DNA of 64,000 bases from Mycolicibacterium arenosum (GTDB lineage Bacteria > Actinomycetota > Actinomycetes > Mycobacteriales > Mycobacteriaceae), in contig NZ_JANDBD010000002.1 in NCBI RefSeq assembly GCF_024320865.1, forward strand, positions 558,001-622,000, in the 5' to 3' direction. The notes beneath the pieces were generated by a model. That model did no database searches. It saw nothing but the letters and a program-made list of their open reading frames with translations, and was not told the origin of the DNA. Shown in pieces: positions 53,018 to 60,662 of the stretch. How positions within the stretch are numbered: the first letter of the stretch is position 1; each line of letters starts with the position of its first letter. The translations under genes were made by a program, and so were the position numbers.

Positions 53018-53896
53018 GTGACGGACCTGAAGTTCATCGACATACACGGCGAGCGGATCGCGTTCCGCGAGGCCGGCGACCCCGACGCGCCAGAGGCGCT
53101 GCTGCTCATCCACGGAATGGCGGGTAGTTCCCACACGTGGCGCGCGATCATGCCGAAGCTGGCCAAGAAGTACCGCGTCGTGGCACCCGATCTGCTCGGC
53201 CACGGGGAGTCGTCGAAACCGCGGTCCGACTACTCGCTGGGCGCGTTCGCCGTCGGACTGCGCGACCTGCTCGACGAACTCGGTATCGAGTCCGCGACCG
53301 TCGTCGGTCAGTCGCTGGGCGGCGGTATCGCGATGCAGTTCCTCTACCAACACCCCGATTACTGCCGACGGCTGGTGTTGATCAGCAGTGGCGGACTGGG
53401 GCAGGACGTCGGCCTGGTGTTGCGACTGCTGTCCGCACCGGGAGCCGAACTGGTCATGCCGATCATCGCGCCTCAGCCGGTGCTGAAGGCGGGCAACGCC
53501 GTCCGGTCGTTTCTGAGCGCGCGCGGACTTCGCTCACCGCGCGGCGCCGAGATGTGGAGCGCCTACTCGTCGTTCGCCGACCCTGCGACGCGGTCCGCAT
53601 TCCTGCGCACGCTGCGGTCGGTGGTGGACTACCGCGGGCAGGCGGTCAGCGCGCTCAACCGTCTGCAGATGCGTGCGGAGATGCCGACGCTCGCGATCTG
53701 GGGCGAGGACGACACGATCATCCCGGTCGACCACGCGTACGCCGCGTTGGAGGTGCGTCCCGACTGCCGACTCGAGGTGCTGCCCGATGTGGGTCATTTC
53801 GCCCACGTGGAGGCGCCCGACCTCGTCGCCGAGCTCCTCGACGAATTCATCTCGCAGACTTCGGCTTCCGACGTGTCCACGGTGCCCAACGGCTAA
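53018..53896 (+). CDS. alpha/beta-hydrolase
   Basis: A 292-residue serine hydrolase similar to Rv2715-type proteins. Oxyanion LLIHGMAGSSHTW, nucleophile Ser in VVGQSLGGGIAMQF, acid in WGEDDTIIPVDHA, His in PDVGHFAHVEAP. The GTG start at 53018 follows GAGGGGATGAC. Substrate not assigned. Confidence 0.85.
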   Translation: MTDLKFIDIHGERIAFREAGDPDAPEALLLIHGMAGSSHTWRAIMPKLAKKYRVVAPDLLGHGESSKPRSDYSLGAFAVGLRDLLDELGIESATVVGQSLGGGIAMQFLYQHPDYCRRLVLISSGGLGQDVGLVLRLLSAPGAELVMPIIAPQPVLKAGNAVRSFLSARGLRSPRGAEMWSAYSSFADPATRSAFLRTLRSVVDYRGQAVSALNRLQMRAEMPTLAIWGEDDTIIPVDHAYAALEVRPDCRLEVLPDVGHFAHVEAPDLVAELLDEFISQTSASDVSTVPNG

Positions 53897-53911
53897 CCGT
53901 TCGTTGATCGT

Positions 53912-53937
53912 GATTGTCCGCAGGTCGGACCGGGTAT
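53912..53937 (+). promoter_or_regulatory. SigF-like promoter for 53947 gene
   Basis: GATT, a 16-base spacer and GGGTAT. The -10 is perfect and the -35 differs by one base from GTTT. It ends ten bases before the GTG at 53947. Confidence 0.5.
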
Positions 53938-53946
53938 GCGCCCGAT

Positions 53947-54378
53947 GTGAGTGGCGAACATGCAGATCCGGCCCAGCGCGGCCCCGGACTCGACGAGGAC
54001 ACGGTCGAAGCGGTGGGCAAAGTCTCCGAGGCGCTCGAATTCGTTGAGCGGGCGCGGGGACACCTGTACTCCTTCCACCAGTTGATGGGGCACGCCGATC
54101 TCCTGCTCGGCGACGCGTGCGACGCGTTGGAGGAAGCGGGGCACGCCGACGCCGCCGACCGCCTGCGCACCGACATGTTGGGGCGCAACGTGATCAACGG
54201 TCGCTGGACCTTTCAACTCGTCGAGGAGTTCGACGACGGGTACTGGTCCCGGTTCCGTGAGCACGAGCGACGCGTTCGCGACGACCTGCAGAACGGCGAG
54301 CGGCACGTCTTCGAAGCGCACATGAAGGAGAAGCGTCGGACCAAGGGCCGGCCCGGCCACGAGGCCCACCCCGACTAA
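53947..54378 (+). CDS. helical protein, unknown function, SigF-like promoter
   Basis: A 143-residue soluble alpha-helical protein. The central part (ERARGHLYSFHQLMGHADLLLGDACDALEEAG) has repeated H, and the middle residues RTDMLGRNVINGRWTFQLVEEFDDGYW are conserved in mycobacterial hypotheticals. Rich in Glu/Asp/His, it may bind metal, as in a hemerythrin-like bundle; this is inference. GTG 53947 is chosen because it lies directly after a SigF-like promoter. Confidence 0.72.
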   Translation: MSGEHADPAQRGPGLDEDTVEAVGKVSEALEFVERARGHLYSFHQLMGHADLLLGDACDALEEAGHADAADRLRTDMLGRNVINGRWTFQLVEEFDDGYWSRFREHERRVRDDLQNGERHVFEAHMKEKRRTKGRPGHEAHPD

Positions 54379-54391
54379 GTCGTCACATCGG

Positions 54392-54416
54392 GATTAGCCG
54401 AGGCGCATGCGGGTTA
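54392..54416 (+). promoter_or_regulatory. weak SigF-like promoter for 54458 gene
   Basis: GATT, 15 bases and GGGTTA, two changes from consensus, located 42 bases before the ATG at 54458. Confidence 0.35.
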
Positions 54417-54457
54417 CCCCTCTCTAATCAAGGGCTGACATCGCGGGAGGTGCAGGT

Positions 54458-54715
54458 ATGCCGAATGCGTCTATCAAGGACGACGTAATGTACGACGAAC
54501 TGCGGGACCAGGGTGACTCCAAGGAGAAGGCTGCGAGCATCTCCAATGCGGCAGCGTCACGCGGAAGATCCAGGATCGGCCGCCGTGGCGGTCGGTCCGG
54601 CCCGTACGACACGTGGACGGTGCTCGAACTCCGCGAGCGTGCAAGGGAATTGGGTCTGACCGGATACTCGAGTCTGAGCAAGAGCGACCTGATCTTCGAA
54701 CTGCGCAATCACTGA
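54458..54715 (+). CDS. small basic protein with C-terminal Rho_N/SAP-like helix pair
   Basis: An 85-residue protein. The first 30 residues MPNASIKDDVMYDELR.. and GDSKEKAASISNAAAS match a small actinobacterial/proteobacterial family (DUF7218). A Gly/Arg linker (RIGRRGGRSG) leads to the C-terminal WTVLELRERARELGLTGYSS, a Rho_N-like helix-turn-helix that binds nucleic acid. Followed by a strong terminator. Stress-induced nucleic-acid binding protein is the likely role. Confidence 0.78.
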   Translation: MPNASIKDDVMYDELRDQGDSKEKAASISNAAASRGRSRIGRRGGRSGPYDTWTVLELRERARELGLTGYSSLSKSDLIFELRNH

Positions 54716-54738
54716 GAAGCCACTGGGTTCGATGGAAC

Positions 54739-54775
54739 TTCGGCCCGATCACCGAGTGCCGGTGATCGGGCCGAA
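54739..54775 (+). terminator. strong intrinsic-type hairpin
   Basis: A perfect 16-bp stem (TTCGGCCCGATCACCG and its complement) with a five-base loop lies 24 bases after the stop of the 54458 gene. It ends four bases before the next SigF-like promoter, so it isolates the two transcripts. Confidence 0.8.
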
Positions 54776-54779
54776 ACCC

Positions 54780-54804
54780 GTTTGCTCCACCGGAGCGCGG
54801 GAAA
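54780..54804 (+). promoter_or_regulatory. SigF-like promoter for the PfpI gene
   Basis: GTTT, 15 bases and GGGAAA (one mismatch from GGGTAA), ending 36 bases before the GTG at 54841. Confidence 0.55.
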
Positions 54805-54840
54805 GCGACCCCGAACACCGATACGACGAGGAGTGACGGC

Positions 54841-55386
54841 GTGAGCGACGTGCTAGCAGGTAAGCGGATCGCGTTCCTGGCGACGAACGGAGTGGAGCGG
54901 CGCGAACTCGCGGAACCGCGCGCGGCGGTCGACGACGCCGGCGGCCGAACTGAGTTGGTATCCCTGGAGTCCGGCTCCATCGACGCGCGTAACCACGACC
55001 TGGAGGAGGCGGGCGAATTCACCGTCGACCGCCGAGTAGCGGACGTCGAGGTCGCCGAGTTCGACGGCCTGGTGATTCCCGGCGGCACCGTGAACGCCGA
55101 CAAACTGAGGATCGACGGTGCCGCTATTGCGTTCGTGCGGGACTTCGTGGAATCCGGCAAGCCCGTGGCCGTAATCTGCCACGCGCCGTGGACGCTCATC
55201 GAGGCGGGCGTCGCGAAGGGGCGCACGCTGACCTCGTACCCGAGCCTGCGGACGGACCTGCGCAACGCCGGTGCGGATGTGGCGGATGAGGAGGTCGTCG
55301 TCGATGGCAACCTCATCTCCAGCCGGTCGCCCGATGATCTCCCGGCGTTCTGTCGTGAGATCGTCGAACGGTTCGCCGCTGGCTAG
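54841..55386 (+). CDS. DJ-1/PfpI-family stress protein
   Basis: A 181-residue class I glutamine-amidotransferase-like protein. The nucleophile Cys113 lies in AVICHAPWTLIEAG, with the oxyanion Gly-Gly in VIPGGTVNADKL and the catalytic acid upstream. The family includes PfpI/YhbO deglycases and proteases that protect from glycation or oxidation. Promoter type agrees with SigF stress control. GTG 54841. Its stop overlaps the convergent small gene. Confidence 0.9.
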   Translation: MSDVLAGKRIAFLATNGVERRELAEPRAAVDDAGGRTELVSLESGSIDARNHDLEEAGEFTVDRRVADVEVAEFDGLVIPGGTVNADKLRIDGAAIAFVRDFVESGKPVAVICHAPWTLIEAGVAKGRTLTSYPSLRTDLRNAGADVADEEVVVDGNLISSRSPDDLPAFCREIVERFAAG

Positions 55387-55544
55387 GTGCCGCCCCGCGC
55401 TTCGGCGCCGGTCTCGCCTGCGTCGAATGAGTCGTCGTCGGCCGTGCGGCCCACGTACTCGCCGTGGTTGCCCTCTCGCGATGCCGCGACGTGTGGATCG
55501 TCCTGGACGTCCTCTTCGGACTGCCGCCGATGTCGACCCGTCAT
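55383..55544 (-). CDS. 53-residue acidic, hydrophilic protein
   Basis: Translation starts MTGRHRRQSEEDVQDDPHVA and continues with HGEYVGRTADDDSFDAGETG. GAGGAGG seven bases before the ATG is one of the strongest ribosome sites in the window. It is disordered by composition and highly charged. Not in any family I recognise. Convergent with and overlapping the PfpI gene by a few bases. Confidence 0.62.
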   Translation of the reverse strand: MTGRHRRQSEEDVQDDPHVAASREGNHGEYVGRTADDDSFDAGETGAEARGGT

Positions 55545-55621
55545 GTCACTACCTCCTCGTGGGACACGCGTCCCCGGTGGGTATAGCCCCGTTGCGTGAA
55601 CCTAACCCGCGCTCCACCCCG

Positions 55622-55646
55622 GTTTCGCCAGGGCGAACACGGGTAA
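55622..55646 (+). promoter_or_regulatory. SigF promoter for the UsfY-like gene
   Basis: GTTT, 15 bases and GGGTAA match the SigF consensus, located 48 bases before the ATG at 55695. Confidence 0.7.
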
Positions 55647-55694
55647 GCGCCAGCAGCGCTTCTCGCGCTCGATCTTCGGAGAAAGGAGCACTCG

Positions 55695-56006
55695 ATGGGC
55701 AACACCTCAAGTGATCCGATCGATCACGCCAGGACGACCCGCCAACATGCGGGCGAGACGATGAAGAACGGGTACAACGCGCCGGGACTGATCATGATCG
55801 CGGTCGGCGTCGTCGCATTCGTCGTCGCGATGGCGACGTTCGCGTCAGGGGAGAACGGGCCGGGGGCGGTCGCCGCGGCGATCGCGGCGGTGCTGGTCGT
55901 CAGTGGCGGAGTCTGGCTCGCGGTAGCGCATCGACGGGTGCGCCGCGACGAGCTGCAATGGGCTGCCGATCATCCCGAGGCCGACGTCCAGCCACCGGCG
56001 AGCTGA
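55695..56006 (+). CDS. UsfY-like small membrane protein
   Basis: A 103-residue protein with two hydrophobic segments (LIMIAVGVVAFVVAMATFA, and AAAIAAVLVVSGGVWLAVA) between a hydrophilic head (SDPIDHARTTRQHAGETMKNG) and basic tail. The head resembles UsfY, the small gene next to usfX-sigF in other mycobacteria; here it is 54 kb from rsbW-sigF. AAAGGAG precedes the ATG. A consensus SigF promoter is present. Homology to UsfY is from memory and needs a search. Confidence 0.72.
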   Translation: MGNTSSDPIDHARTTRQHAGETMKNGYNAPGLIMIAVGVVAFVVAMATFASGENGPGAVAAAIAAVLVVSGGVWLAVAHRRVRRDELQWAADHPEADVQPPAS

Positions 56007-56015
56007 CGCAGGGGC

Positions 56016-56729
56016 ATGACATACGAGCGTGCGGTGGTCGTCGTTCCCGCTCACAACGAGGCGCGGAACCTGCCGAAGTGTCTTCGAGCGCTGGTGACCG
56101 CGAGTGCGTGTGCGGGGCTTCCCGTCAGCATCGTCGTCGTGCTCGACGCCTGTGACGACGGAAGTGGAGCACTGACGGGTCGGTACGGTGCCGACGTGCA
56201 CTTCATCGACGTCGACGAACGCAACGTGGGGGCCACCAGGCACCGTGGCTTCGAGTACGCCCGTACGCTGTGCGGCAACCGTGGGGTCGACGATGCTCAC
56301 GTCTGGTACGCCACCACCGATGCCGACAGTCGTGTCGACCCGGACTGGCTGCTCAAGCAACTCGACGCGGACGCGGACGTCGTGCTCGGCGTCGTCCGAG
56401 TCGCGAACTGGCGCAACGTTCCCGCCGATGCGATCCGTCGGTACGTGCGGGCCTATCGGGCCAAGCGGCGCGGTCGCGAACACGGGCACGTGCACGGGGC
56501 GAACATGGGGTTCGCCGCGGACGCATACTGGGGGGTGGGCGGCTTCGCGGCCCTGAAGACGGGGGAGGACGTCGACCTGGTACGTCGCTTCGAGGCGCAC
56601 AGGTGTCGAATCGCCCGCAACGATCGACTGTCCGTCGTCACCTCCGCGCGCCAGGTGGGCAGGGCGCCGAGGGGATTCGCCGGCCACCTGAGAGCGTTCA
56701 CGCCACGCGCACAGCGGGATTCGGCGTGA
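56016..56729 (+). CDS. glycosyltransferase family 2
   Basis: A 237-residue GT-A enzyme. Opening VVVVPAHNEARNLPKCLRAL, first metal-binding DxD-like element in ATTDADSRVDPDWLLKQ, and the late acceptor block HGANMGFAADAYWGVGGF with GEDVDL. It transfers a sugar to lipid or protein in the envelope; substrate not assigned. It overlaps the next ACAD-like gene by four bases. Confidence 0.88.
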   Translation: MTYERAVVVVPAHNEARNLPKCLRALVTASACAGLPVSIVVVLDACDDGSGALTGRYGADVHFIDVDERNVGATRHRGFEYARTLCGNRGVDDAHVWYATTDADSRVDPDWLLKQLDADADVVLGVVRVANWRNVPADAIRRYVRAYRAKRRGREHGHVHGANMGFAADAYWGVGGFAALKTGEDVDLVRRFEAHRCRIARNDRLSVVTSARQVGRAPRGFAGHLRAFTPRAQRDSA

Positions 56730-57664
56730 CCGCGGACCGAGTGTGGCGCTGGCTGCAGGCCGGTCAATTGGACCTGCCGCTACCGGGTGCGGGTCGCACC
56801 GGCCAGCGCTGGGCCAAGCTGGCAGCCTTCACGGAGTGCGACGTCGTCGCGGGCCGACTCGCCGAAGCGCACACCGACGCGATGGCTATCCTCGCCGAGC
56901 TCGGATCGCCTGTGGTGGAACGGAATCAGCTATGGGGGGTGTGGGCGGCGGAGGCTCCGGACGCCGTCGTGACGGTCACGGACGACGGCGACGGCGTGCG
57001 GCTCGACGGCGTCAAGGCGTGGTGTTCCGGAGCGGGCCTGTGCACGCGTGCGCTGGTCACGGCGCGGACGGCCGACGACGTGCGCGGGTTGTACGCGGTG
57101 AATCTCGACGCGCCGGAGGTGGTGCCCATGAAGTCGGAGTGGCACCACCCCGGAATGGTCGCGAGCGACACCCGCTCGGTACGGTTCGACGGCGCTGCGG
57201 CGACGCCCGTCGGCGCTCCGGGGCGGTATCTGCAGCGGCCCGGCTTCTGGCACGGTGCCATCGGGGTGGCGGCGTGCTGGCTCGGCGGCGCGCGGGCTGT
57301 CGCGACTCCGCTCTACCGGGCGGTCGGCGACGAGCACGGCAGAGCGGCGCACGACACCCACGCACACGCACACCTCGGCGCGGTCGATGCGGCGCTCGCC
57401 GCCGCGGAGGCGATGCTGTGGTGGGCGGCCGCACGCGTCGACGCGCAACCGGAGGACGACGCGGAACTCATCGCCCGGCGAGTCAGGGCGGTGGTGGAAA
57501 CCGCTGTGGACGAGGCCATCTCGCGATCCGGCAGGGCGCTCGGGCCCGCCCAACTCGTCACCGACGCCGAGCACGCCCAACGCGTCCTCGACCTCGGAAT
57601 GTACGTCCGCCAGAGTCACGCCGAACGCGACCTGGCCGCTCTGGGCAGGGCGGCGGCGCGATGA
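56726..57664 (+). CDS. acyl-CoA dehydrogenase-like protein
   Basis: A 312-residue member of the acyl-CoA dehydrogenase superfamily, shorter than the usual 380. The central barrel has GVKAWCSGAGLCTRALVTA and the C-terminal bundle AHLGAVDAALAAAEAMLWW; no catalytic Glu can be confirmed. Start GTG overlaps the GT2 stop. GT2-ACAD pairs are normally followed by PIG-L deacetylase and methyltransferase genes in mycobacteria; here they are absent. Confidence 0.82.
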   Translation: MTADRVWRWLQAGQLDLPLPGAGRTGQRWAKLAAFTECDVVAGRLAEAHTDAMAILAELGSPVVERNQLWGVWAAEAPDAVVTVTDDGDGVRLDGVKAWCSGAGLCTRALVTARTADDVRGLYAVNLDAPEVVPMKSEWHHPGMVASDTRSVRFDGAAATPVGAPGRYLQRPGFWHGAIGVAACWLGGARAVATPLYRAVGDEHGRAAHDTHAHAHLGAVDAALAAAEAMLWWAAARVDAQPEDDAELIARRVRAVVETAVDEAISRSGRALGPAQLVTDAEHAQRVLDLGMYVRQSHAERDLAALGRAAAR

Positions 57665-57711
57665 GAGCCGGCAGCGGAGCGCGGTTCGCGGTCAGCGCCG
57701 AATCGGCCTGA
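57661..57711 (+). other. 16-codon overlapping ORF, possible truncated next gene
   Basis: ATG overlaps the ACAD stop (ATGA) and reads MRAGSGARFAVSAESA before a stop. The same coupling normally starts a longer gene in such clusters, so this may be a deletion remnant. Weak support. Confidence 0.2.
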
Positions 57712-58117
57712 GGTGCGTGCGCGGTGGCCGCGTGACGACGGCGATCGCCGACTCGAGCGTGTCGGCCACCGGAAGTCCGCCCTCCGGGTCGCAAATGCGC
57801 AGCAGTCTGTCGACCTCGACACCGGGCACGACGACCCAGTTCACGTGGCGCCGCGAGCAGGTGACGTTGACGTAGTGCAGCGCCGAGAATCCCTGGGTGC
57901 CGAAGAACGTGAGGCCCCGCAGATCGACGATGAGCCTGCGTTTCCCGTCGAGAACCGTCTCGATGTACTCGGCAAGGCCCCTGGCGTTACGGGCGTCGAG
58001 TTCGCCCTCGGCGGTCACCGACAGCATGGCCGATCCGATGAGGACGCTGGTGTAGGTCGCGGGTTGGAACGGAAGCGGCGCGGGCTTCCCGGGAACGGTG
58101 GATAACGCTGCGGACAT
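57692..58117 (-). CDS. STAS-domain anti-sigma antagonist with Thr at phospho-site
   Basis: A 141-residue STAS protein with a ~30-residue N-terminal lead. The regulated residue is Thr74 in FFGTQGFSALHYV, where active RsbV proteins have Asp-Ser; the preceding Asp is replaced by Gly. ATG 58117 with GGAG eight bases upstream. Such variants in M. tuberculosis (for example Rv1904 type) have been proposed to escape or change kinase control. Convergent with the ACAD-like gene. Confidence 0.85.
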   Translation of the reverse strand: MSAALSTVPGKPAPLPFQPATYTSVLIGSAMLSVTAEGELDARNARGLAEYIETVLDGKRRLIVDLRGLTFFGTQGFSALHYVNVTCSRRHVNWVVVPGVEVDRLLRICDPEGGLPVADTLESAIAVVTRPPRTHLRPIRR

Positions 58118-58452
58118 CGGTGAAACTCCATCAGTGAGACTCGTACTGGGGTTCACGTCAGGGTGAGGCTCTAGCGTCTGAAAGCCGTCGCCCGGAGTTC
58201 CGGCCGGGCGTCGATGACGTCTCCAGGGGCTGTTCACTCAACCTGACATGAACGGTAGTACGAATCCCTGACCTGCACAATGACTGTTGATCGGCGGAAA
58301 GTTGCAGTTCAGCGCGTCAATGTTCGCTGGATGTGCACTGGCTCACAGGCAAGATCGCGCTCGCGCAACGGATTTCGTTGTGCATCGCGCGGAAGTATCC
58401 GGCCGGCGAATGTTGCGAGAATAAATCGCGCCGCCGCGGGTAATAACCGCCC
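58118..58452. other. 335-base intergenic region
   Basis: Divergent gap with the promoters of the STAS gene and the DUF2945 gene. A hairpin (CGCCCGG/CCGGGCG, 8-base loop, 58189-58210) lies in the STAS leader. AT content rises towards 58240-58440. GGGTAA at 58438 has no GTTT upstream. No gene seen. Confidence 0.6.
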
Positions 58453-58668
58453 ATGAGCGATCAGCAGTTTCGCAAGGGCGACAAGGTCGAATGGGACAGC
58501 CACGGCGGCACCGCCGAGGGGGTCGTGGAGAAGAAGATCACCGGCGATACCGAGGCCGCCGGTCGCACCGTCCGCGCGTCCAAGGATGAGCCGCAGTATC
58601 TCGTGCGCAGCGACAAAAGCGGCGGCACCGCCGTGCACAAGCCCGGCGCACTGCGCCGCCGGAGCTGA
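58453..58668 (+). CDS. DUF2945/HVA1-family small protein
   Basis: A 71-residue protein matching the hypervirulence-associated-like TUDOR family: FRKGDKVEWDSHGGTAEGVV, then DEPQYLVRSDKSGGTAVHKP. It is a single SH3-like barrel of unknown function, often near stress or DNA-binding genes. It precedes topoisomerase IB by ten bases and is likely co-transcribed. Confidence 0.85.
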   Translation: MSDQQFRKGDKVEWDSHGGTAEGVVEKKITGDTEAAGRTVRASKDEPQYLVRSDKSGGTAVHKPGALRRRS

Positions 58669-58678
58669 GGGCCCGCGG

Positions 58679-59689
58679 GTGAAGCTCAAGCGCAGCGAGG
58701 TGACCGGGCCGGGGATCACGCGCCAGCGACGCGGAAAGGGGTTCTCTTACACCCGATCCGACGGGGGGAAGGTGGGCGCCAAGACGCTCCAGCGCATCGA
58801 GGAGCTGGTGATTCCGCCCGCGTGGAAGAAGGTGTGGATCAGCCCGCACGCCAACGGTCACATTCAGGCCGTCGGTACCGACATCGCGGGTCGGCGGCAG
58901 TACCTCTATCACCAGGCCTGGCAGGAGGAGCGGGCCGAGGAGAAGTTCGACCGGGTGCTCGAACTGTCGAAGAAGCTGCCGGAGTGGCGTGCGGACACGG
59001 CGAAGGATCTGCGCGGTCGCGGCTTCGCCCGCGAACGGGTGCTGGCCCTGGCACTGCACCTCGTCGACCGCGGTTACTTCCGTGCGGGCGGCGATCAGTC
59101 CGCGGAGGAATTCGAGCACTACGGTCTGTCCACGCTGCTGTGCGAGCACGTGACGGTGCGCAAGAACGCCGTCGCTTTCGACTTCCCCGCCAAGAGCGGG
59201 GTGCAGCGCACCGTGAAGATCGACGATCCGGAGATCGTGAAGGCCGTTCGCTCGATGCAGCGTCGCAAATGCGACAGCAACCGATTCCTGGTGCACCGCA
59301 AGGGAACCGATTGGGCGGAGGTTCATGCCGCCGACCTCAACGCGCGCTTCAAGGAGATGGTCGGCGACGAGTACACCGTCAAGGATCTGCGCACCTGGCA
59401 CGGCACCGTGCTGGCGGCGGAGGCCTTCGTCGACGCCGACCCGCCCGTCGACCCGAAGGTGGTCAAGCGCGTCGTCTCCGCCGTCATGAAAGAGGTGTCG
59501 GCGGAGCTCGGAAACACCCCGGCCGTCGCCAGGACCTCCTACGTCGACCCGCGCGTCGTGCGGGCCTACGAGCAGAACATCACCATCGAGGCGGCCTGTA
59601 AGCGAGCCGAGCGGAAGCGGAATCCGCAGCAGGCCCAGGCGATACTCGAAAAGGCCACGCGCTCGATGATTCGCAAGGTCGCTCGCTGA
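58679..59689 (+). CDS. DNA topoisomerase IB
   Basis: A 336-residue type IB topoisomerase that relaxes supercoils by a transient 3'-phosphotyrosyl bond. The catalytic Tyr288 is in RTSYVDPRVV, and the active-site Arg/His cluster includes DLRTWHGT. Length and motifs fit poxvirus-like bacterial TopIB, found in M. smegmatis but not in M. tuberculosis. GTG 58679. It follows the DUF2945 gene in one unit. Its role in bacteria is not settled. Confidence 0.92.
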   Translation: MKLKRSEVTGPGITRQRRGKGFSYTRSDGGKVGAKTLQRIEELVIPPAWKKVWISPHANGHIQAVGTDIAGRRQYLYHQAWQEERAEEKFDRVLELSKKLPEWRADTAKDLRGRGFARERVLALALHLVDRGYFRAGGDQSAEEFEHYGLSTLLCEHVTVRKNAVAFDFPAKSGVQRTVKIDDPEIVKAVRSMQRRKCDSNRFLVHRKGTDWAEVHAADLNARFKEMVGDEYTVKDLRTWHGTVLAAEAFVDADPPVDPKVVKRVVSAVMKEVSAELGNTPAVARTSYVDPRVVRAYEQNITIEAACKRAERKRNPQQAQAILEKATRSMIRKVAR

Positions 59690-59705
59690 AATCTGTCGGC
59701 CCGGT

Positions 59706-59731
59706 GTTTTCCTCAGCACGCACTTGGGTAC
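59706..59731 (+). promoter_or_regulatory. SigF promoter for 59764 gene
   Basis: GTTT, 16 bases and GGGTAC, an excellent match to the mycobacterial SigF consensus, 32 bases before the ATG at 59764. Confidence 0.72.
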
Positions 59732-59763
59732 GCCTCAGCTAACCGACTGGGAGGTACGGGCCC

Positions 59764-60195
59764 ATGGGCTCCAGGCATCGAAAGCAGAATCGACGACTCA
59801 TCGACACCCGCGCCGTGGGTGCCGCGGGAGCACTGCTCGCCGCCGCGCCGGCCGCGGTGGGCGTGTTCCTCCTGTCCGCGCCGGACGGCCCGTCCGCCGG
59901 TTTCGAATCGCATCCGAAACCCGTCGCGCAGGAGGGCACCGTCGTGGCGTTGTCCGATAACTCGTTGACCGCGCAGAGCGCGGACGGTTCCGCTCGGACG
60001 TACGTGGTGACGCCGGATACCACATCGGTCACCCCGGAGGGTGGCGGAGTGGGGACGGCGCCGTTCGGAGTCAACGACGAGGTGACGATCGTCGGCGAGA
60101 TGCGCGACGGGACCGCAGTCGCCACCGCGGTCGCGGCCCGAGAAGTGGCGAACCTCGACGGTCCGCCCATGGACTCCATCGGCTACCTGCCCTGA
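59764..60195 (+). CDS. exported/anchored protein of unknown function
   Basis: A 143-residue protein. An N-terminal Arg/Lys-rich head (MGSRHRKQNRRLIDTR) then a hydrophobic segment (AAGALLAAAPAAVGVFLL) forms a signal anchor. The rest is a beta-rich domain (GTVVALSDNSLTAQSADGS and DEVTIVGEMRDGTAVAT), similar in type to DUF5666/OB-like repeats. It carries its own SigF promoter and is followed by the RsbV-RsbW pair. Confidence 0.75.
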   Translation: MGSRHRKQNRRLIDTRAVGAAGALLAAAPAAVGVFLLSAPDGPSAGFESHPKPVAQEGTVVALSDNSLTAQSADGSARTYVVTPDTTSVTPEGGGVGTAPFGVNDEVTIVGEMRDGTAVATAVAAREVANLDGPPMDSIGYLP

Positions 60196-60255
60196 CGTGA
60201 GCCGGATAGACCCGGCGGCGCGTCGTGTTCTCGGGGCTCCGGATAATCTCGACTG

Positions 60256-60630
60256 ATGAGTGACACAGGGGCCTCGACGGGGGGGTTCGCGGCGTACGGG
60301 GTGACCAGGCGCCGAGAGGATCAGACGATCGTGTTGTCCGTCACCGGCGCCCTGGACATCCTGACCGCGGGTGATTTCACCCAAGATCTGCTGGCCGCGA
60401 TCGGCGAAGCTCCCCAGGCGGTGATCGTCGACATGTCCCGGCTGGATTTCCTCGCATCAGCCGGGATGTCGGCGCTCGTGGAAGGGCACCGGGCCGCTGG
60501 ACCGGGCACCAAGCTGGCGGTGGTCGCGGACGGGCCCGCGACGTCGCGGCCGTTGACGATCACCGGACTGACGGAACTGATCGCGCTCTACCCGACGCTC
60601 GCGGATGCTGTGACCGACTTGGGGGCGTGA
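60256..60630 (+). CDS. anti-anti-sigma factor, RsbV/SpoIIAA type (STAS)
   Basis: A 124-residue STAS protein with the classic phospho-acceptor Ser68 in LDFLASAGMSALVEG. It should bind and sequester an anti-sigma factor when dephosphorylated. Start ATG 60256. It lies 32 bases before an RsbW-like kinase gene. This is a complete V-W partner-switching pair without an adjacent sigma factor. Confidence 0.9.
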   Translation: MSDTGASTGGFAAYGVTRRREDQTIVLSVTGALDILTAGDFTQDLLAAIGEAPQAVIVDMSRLDFLASAGMSALVEGHRAAGPGTKLAVVADGPATSRPLTITGLTELIALYPTLADAVTDLGA

Positions 60631-60662
60631 CCTTGGTGGGTTGTGGGTAGCCCCCAACCATC

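Noticed and set aside
58438..58443. GGGTAA before the DUF2945 gene
   Set aside because: Correct -10 but no matching -35 and too close to the start codon (nine bases).
60645..60650. GGGTAG just before the RsbW-like gene, resembling a SigF -10
   Set aside because: No GTTT-like -35 at 15-17 bases; likely chance within a GC-rich gap.
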